A DNA stretch of 64,000 nucleotides, taken from the NCBI RefSeq assembly GCF_001999765.1, contig NZ_KV908322.1:310001-374000 (forward strand), in the 5' to 3' direction. Made by a program: the position numbers and the translations under genes. Positions 57,279 to 64,000 of the stretch are shown here, in pieces (the first letter of the stretch is position 1; each line of letters opens with the position of its first letter). The notes below the pieces were generated by a model. That model saw nothing but the letters and a program-made list of their open reading frames with translations. It was not told where the DNA came from and searched no databases. Source of the DNA: Sinomonas mesophila (GTDB lineage Bacteria > Actinomycetota > Actinomycetes > Actinomycetales > Micrococcaceae).

Positions 57279-58491
57279 CTGAGAAGGGTACGAACCTGCG
57301 GACGGCCACGACACGGCAGCCGGCCGTGCTCGTCCTGGAGGACGGGCGCGCGTTCCGCGGCCACAGCTACGGGGCCGTCGGCACGAGCCTCGGCGAGGCG
57401 GTCTTCGCGACCGGCATGACCGGCTACCAGGAGACCATCACCGATCCCTCGTACGCCCGCCAGATCGTGGTGCAGACCGCGCCGCACATCGGCAACACGG
57501 GCGTCAACGGCGAGGACGCCGAGTCCCGCCGGATCTGGGTCGCCGGGTACGTGGTCCGCGACCCCGCGCGGCTCCCCTCGAACTGGCGCAGCGAGCGCAG
57601 CCTCGATACGGAGCTCGAGGAGCAGGGGATCGTCGGCATCCAGGGGGTCGACACCCGAGCCATCACGCGCCACCTGCGCGAGCACAAGACCATGCGCGCC
57701 GGCATCTTCTCCGGCGACGCCGCCCGGCGCAGCGACGCCGAGCTGCTCGAGACGGTGCTCGCCTCGCTTCCCATGGAGGGCTCGCGCCTGGCCGAGGAGG
57801 TCAGCATCGACACGGCCTACACGGTCGAGCCCGCCGACCACGGCTGGGACGGCGAGCCGCGCTTCACGATCGCCGCGATCGACCTCGGCATCAAGTCCAT
57901 GACCCCGCACCGGTTCGCCGAGCGCGGCGTGCGCGTGCACGTCCTGCCGGCCACGGCGACGCTCGAGGACGTCGAGGCGGTCCGCCCGGACGGGTTCTTC
58001 ATGTCCAACGGCCCCGGCGACCCCGCGACGGCGGACGCCCAGGTCGGGCTCCTGCGCCAGGTCCTGGACAGCCGCCTGCCCTACTTCGGCATCTGCTTCG
58101 GCAACCAGATCCTCGGCCGGGCCCTCGGCTTCGGCACCTACAAGCTGCGCTACGGCCACCGCGGGATCAACCAGCCGGTCATGGACCGCCGCACGGGCAA
58201 GGTCGAGATCACGAGCCAGAACCACGGCTTCGCCGTGGACGCCCCGCTCGACGGCGCCCCCGTGGCCCCGGAGGAGCGCTACGGCCGCGTCGAGGTCTCG
58301 CACATCAGCCTCAACGACCAGGTCGTCGAGGGCCTCGCGTGCCTCGACATCCCGGCCTTCTCGGTCCAGTACCACCCCGAGGCCGCGGCCGGCCCGCACG
58401 ACGCCGCGTACCTCTTCGACCGCTTCATCGACCTGATGGAACAGTCCACGTCAGCCACCCCCCGCACCCCCGAGACCGAGGAAGCGAAGTA

Positions 58492-58492
<1 letters not shown>
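57275..58492 (+). CDS. carA: Carbamoyl-phosphate synthase small (glutaminase) subunit
   Basis: A 405-residue protein. The N-terminal domain begins [20 protein letters not shown], and the class I amidotransferase domain has the nucleophile Cys in [13 protein letters not shown] near 272 and the His-Pro-Glu in [14 protein letters not shown] near 367. It supplies ammonia to CarB through an internal tunnel. The GTG start overlaps the PH-like gene by 4 bp, and the stop shares one base with the carB ATG. Confidence 0.96.
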
Positions 58493-61849
<3,357 letters not shown>

Positions 61850-61857
<8 letters not shown>

Positions 61858-62743
61858 CGCGCCCAGCGTGCCGGCGGAGACCGCCGCCGTGCACCGTGCC
61901 CCCTTCGGGGAGCGTCTCGGCGACGCCGTCGCCGAGCGCGGCCCGCTGTGCGTCGGCGTCGACCCGCACCCCTCGCTGCTCGCGGCGTGGGGGCTCGCGG
62001 ACGACGCCGACGGGCTGCGCCGCTTCTCGCTCACCGTCGTCGAGGCGGTCGCCCCGGTCGCGGCCGCGCTCAAGCCGCAGGTCGCGCTCTATGAGCGGCA
62101 CGGCTCGGCCGGCATCGCGGTGCTCGAGGAGCTCCTCGCGGCCTCGGCGGATGCCGGCCTGCTCACGATCGCCGATGCCAAGCGCGGGGACATCGGCTCG
62201 ACCATGGCGGCGTACGCGGACGCGTGGCTGCGCGAGGGCTCCCCGCTCGCGGCCGACGCCGTGACCCTGAGCCCGTACCTCGGCTTCGAGTCGCTGCGCC
62301 CGGCCCTCGACCTCGCGGCCGAGACCGGCCGCGGCGCGTTCGTCCTCGCGCTGACCTCGAACCCCGAGGGCGCGTCGGTGCAGCACGTCGGCGGCGGGGG
62401 TCCGGACGGCTCCGTCGCTCGGCGCATCGCCGAGGCCGCCGCCGCGGAGAACAGGCGCTACGCCGCGTCCGCGGCGGGCCAGGGTTCCGTCGGGCTCGTG
62501 GTCGGCGCGACGGTGGGCGACGCCGTCGGCCGCCTCGGCCTCGACCTCGCCGCGATGGGTGGCCCGATCCTCGCCCCGGGCCTCGGCGCCCAGGGCGCGA
62601 CGGCCGCCGTCCTGCGCGAGACCTTCGGCGCCGCCTACCCGCAGGTGCTGGGGACGTCGAGCCGCGAGATCCTCGCGGGCGGGCCGAGCGCCGCGGGCGT
62701 GCGTGAGCGCGCCGAGCGCACGCTCGCCGAACTCGCGGCCTGA
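61850..62743 (+). CDS. pyrF: Orotidine 5'-phosphate decarboxylase (type 2)
   Basis: A 297-residue enzyme making UMP from OMP. The catalytic motif [20 protein letters not shown] near residue 108 has the Lys-x-x-x-x-x-Asp arrangement of the long type 2 form found in actinobacteria, and [11 protein letters not shown] near the start is also typical. GTG 61850 lies in the carB tail. It ends the pyr operon; pyrD and pyrE are not here. Confidence 0.95.
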
Positions 62744-62796
62744 ACCCACTGGCGGCGGCCGGCACGGGCCGCCCCTGCCGCACTCGCGAACCGGCC

Positions 62797-62823
62797 CCCC
62801 GCGCCGTTGCCAAGCGCGCGGGG
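62797..62823. terminator. Short GC hairpin after pyrF
   Basis: An 8-bp stem (62797-62804 with 62816-62823) 54 bp beyond pyrF, without a T run. It overlaps the mihF promoter, so termination is uncertain. Confidence 0.35.
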
Positions 62824-62835
62824 TCCGGCTAGGTT
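62807..62835 (+). promoter_or_regulatory. mihF promoter
   Basis: TTGCCA (62807-62812) and TAGGTT (62830-62835) are separated by exactly 17 bp, the best -35/-10 pair I see in the window. The start of mihF is 77 bp downstream, with GGAGGT 7-8 nt before its GTG. Confidence 0.55.
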
Positions 62836-62911
62836 GACCATGCCCCGGGGTGACGGGCCCCGGGCGGGCCCCTCGCGGGCACGGCCCCAGTCAGCCTCCG
62901 GAGGTAGCGCC

Positions 62912-63241
62912 GTGGTCCTGAATCCGTTGACCCCCCAGCAGCGGGCCGAGGCCCTCGCGAAGGCCACCGCCGCGCGCGCGGTGCGGGCCGAGGCCAAGTC
63001 CGGGCTCCGCCATGGGACGCTCGCCGTGGGCGAGCTGCTCGAGCGGGCGCGCGAGGACGAGGCCCTGGCCCGGCTCAAGGTCACGGACATGCTCGAGTCC
63101 CTGCACGGGATCGGCAGCGTGCGGGCCCTGGCCATCCTCGATGCCCTCGGCATCGCCCCGAGCCGCCGCCTGCGCGGGCTCGGGGTCCACCAGCGGCGCG
63201 CGCTGGTAGATTTTCTGGGAGCGCATGAGCGCGAGAACTGA
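62912..63241 (+). CDS. mihF: Actinobacterial integration host factor MihF
   Basis: A 109-residue basic nucleoid protein unrelated in sequence to the enteric IHF pair. GTG 62912, decided by GGAGGT upstream, gives [21 protein letters not shown] at the N-terminus. A long charged helix is followed by a helix-two-turn-helix region with [28 protein letters not shown] near 63-90, which binds and bends DNA. It is essential in mycobacteria. gmk follows after 14 bp, the normal actinobacterial order. Confidence 0.93.
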   Translation: MVLNPLTPQQRAEALAKATAARAVRAEAKSGLRHGTLAVGELLERAREDEALARLKVTDMLESLHGIGSVRALAILDALGIAPSRRLRGLGVHQRRALVDFLGAHEREN

Positions 63242-63255
63242 CACGGAAGGACAGC

Positions 63256-63876
63256 GTGGAGCACATCGAAGGCCATGAGCCGGACAGGGCCCGTGCCAAG
63301 GAGAGCTGGCTGACGGTCCTCGCGGGTCCGACCGCCGTCGGCAAGGGCACCGTCTCGACCTACATCCGGGACACCTACCCGGAGGTCTGGCTCTCGGTCT
63401 CGGCGACCACGCGCGAGCCGCGCCCGGGCGAGACCGACGGCGTCCACTACTTCTTCAAGACCGCCGAGGAGTTCGACCGCCTCGTCACCGAGGGCGCCTT
63501 CCTCGAGTGGGCCGTTGTCCACGGGAAGAACCGCTACGGGACCCTGCGCAGCTCTGTCGAGGAGGCGATCGCCGAAGGGCGCCGGGTCCTGCTCGAGATC
63601 GACCTCCAGGGCGCCCGCCAGGTCAAGGAGGCGATGCCCGGGGCGCGCTTCGTGTTCCTGGCCCCTCCGAGCTGGGAGGAGATGGTCCGCAGGCTCGTCG
63701 GGCGGGGCACGGAGAGCCCCGAGGAACAGCAGCGCCGCCTCGAAACGGCTAAAATAGAACTCGCTGCCGAGCCGGAGTTCGATTTCACCGTCGTCAACGA
63801 CGATGTCCGGCGGGCAGCGGACGAGCTTGTGTCACTCATGGGGCTGACCCCGCACGCCCGCCAGTCGACGCGCTAG
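63256..63876 (+). CDS. gmk: Guanylate kinase
   Basis: A 206-residue P-loop kinase converting GMP to GDP. The P-loop GPTAVGKGT is near residues 24-32, and [19 protein letters not shown] is the GMP-binding segment; [14 protein letters not shown] and [16 protein letters not shown] follow. The P-loop lacks the common Ser (GPSGVGK) and has Thr-Ala instead. GTG 63256 has AAGGA upstream. Confidence 0.95.
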   Translation: MEHIEGHEPDRARAKESWLTVLAGPTAVGKGTVSTYIRDTYPEVWLSVSATTREPRPGETDGVHYFFKTAEEFDRLVTEGAFLEWAVVHGKNRYGTLRSSVEEAIAEGRRVLLEIDLQGARQVKEAMPGARFVFLAPPSWEEMVRRLVGRGTESPEEQQRRLETAKIELAAEPEFDFTVVNDDVRRAADELVSLMGLTPHARQSTR

Positions 63877-63919
63877 CGTCGCCGGTCCCTGTCTACTTGA
63901 TCAGAGCATTGGAGAACCC

Positions 63920-64000
63920 GTGTCCGCGAATTCCGAAGGCATCATCAACCCGCCCATCGACGACCTCCTGACGAAGTCCGACTCCAAGTACGGCCTCGTG
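63920..64000 (+). CDS. rpoZ: DNA-directed RNA polymerase omega subunit (partial, cut by window end)
   Basis: Only the first 27 codons are present. GTG 63920 with GGAG upstream begins SANSEGIINPPIDDLLTKSD and continues SKYGLV, the N-terminus of actinobacterial omega. Omega helps assemble RNA polymerase. Its place after gmk is standard. The gene runs off the window. Confidence 0.9.
   Translation, partial: MSANSEGIINPPIDDLLTKSDSKYGLV

Overview
The window reads as chromosomal DNA of a high-GC actinobacterium, most probably Micrococcaceae (Arthrobacter/Sinomonas-like). The evidence is very high GC with frequent GTG starts, the actinobacterial block pdxT-yebC-ruvCAB-yajC-secDF-rel, an actinobacterial integration host factor (mihF) next to gmk and rpoZ, a translationally controlled pyrR leader and a PH-like membrane protein inside the pyr operon. 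Genus assignment is inference.

Layout. (1) 1-11.3 kb is an accessory island with visibly lower GC and sparse coding. It holds a HEPN-like hypothetical protein, a small PD-(D/E)XK-like nuclease, a stand-alone OLD-family ATPase/TOPRIM nuclease, a translationally coupled pair of an ImmA/IrrE-like protein (frameshifted, without HExxH) and a PIN-domain protein, a DUF4238 protein and a large secreted beta-propeller phytase with two nearly identical DNRLRE repeats. A decayed amino-acid ABC transporter ATPase lies at the right edge. (2) 11.7-18 kb is a minus-strand housekeeping/metabolic stretch: a phosphoribosyltransferase-hydrolase fusion, an M3 peptidase, and an asparagine synthetase carrying an extra C-terminal F420-0:gamma-glutamyl-ligase-like domain. 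(3) 18-28 kb has PLP synthase glutaminase, YebC, the RuvABC Holliday-junction machinery, the YajC-SecDF translocase accessory complex and the (p)ppGpp enzyme Rel. (4) 28-41.4 kb is mixed: AbiEi-like protein, DUF349 protein, cyclophilin, hisS, APC permease, aspS, a large lipoprotein, rarA, rpsD and two small membrane proteins. (5) 41.5-52.2 kb is a long co-oriented run alaS-ruvX-mltG-aroE-aroC-aroK-aroB-TPR-efp-nusB with mostly 1-8 bp overlaps or gaps. (6) 53.8-62.7 kb is the pyrimidine operon pyrR-pyrB-pyrC-PH-carA-carB-pyrF, with every junction overlapping by 1-8 bp and a recognisable PyrR-binding hairpin in the leader. (7) 62.8-64 kb is mihF-gmk-rpoZ, the last cut by the window end.

How the genes work together. 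aroK/B/C/E supply the shikimate pathway. The pyr operon makes UMP from bicarbonate and glutamine, except for the dihydroorotate dehydrogenase and orotate phosphoribosyltransferase steps, which are not here, and is probably shut by PyrR-UMP binding over the pyrR ribosome site. RuvA/B/C, RarA and RuvX serve recombination and fork repair; SecDF-YajC serves export. The most unusual items are the ImmA/IrrE-like/PIN pair, the AsnB-CofE-like fusion, a six-unit array of 21-bp palindromic repeats after hisS, and several genes whose -10 box sits about 7 nt from the start codon, implying leaderless mRNAs.
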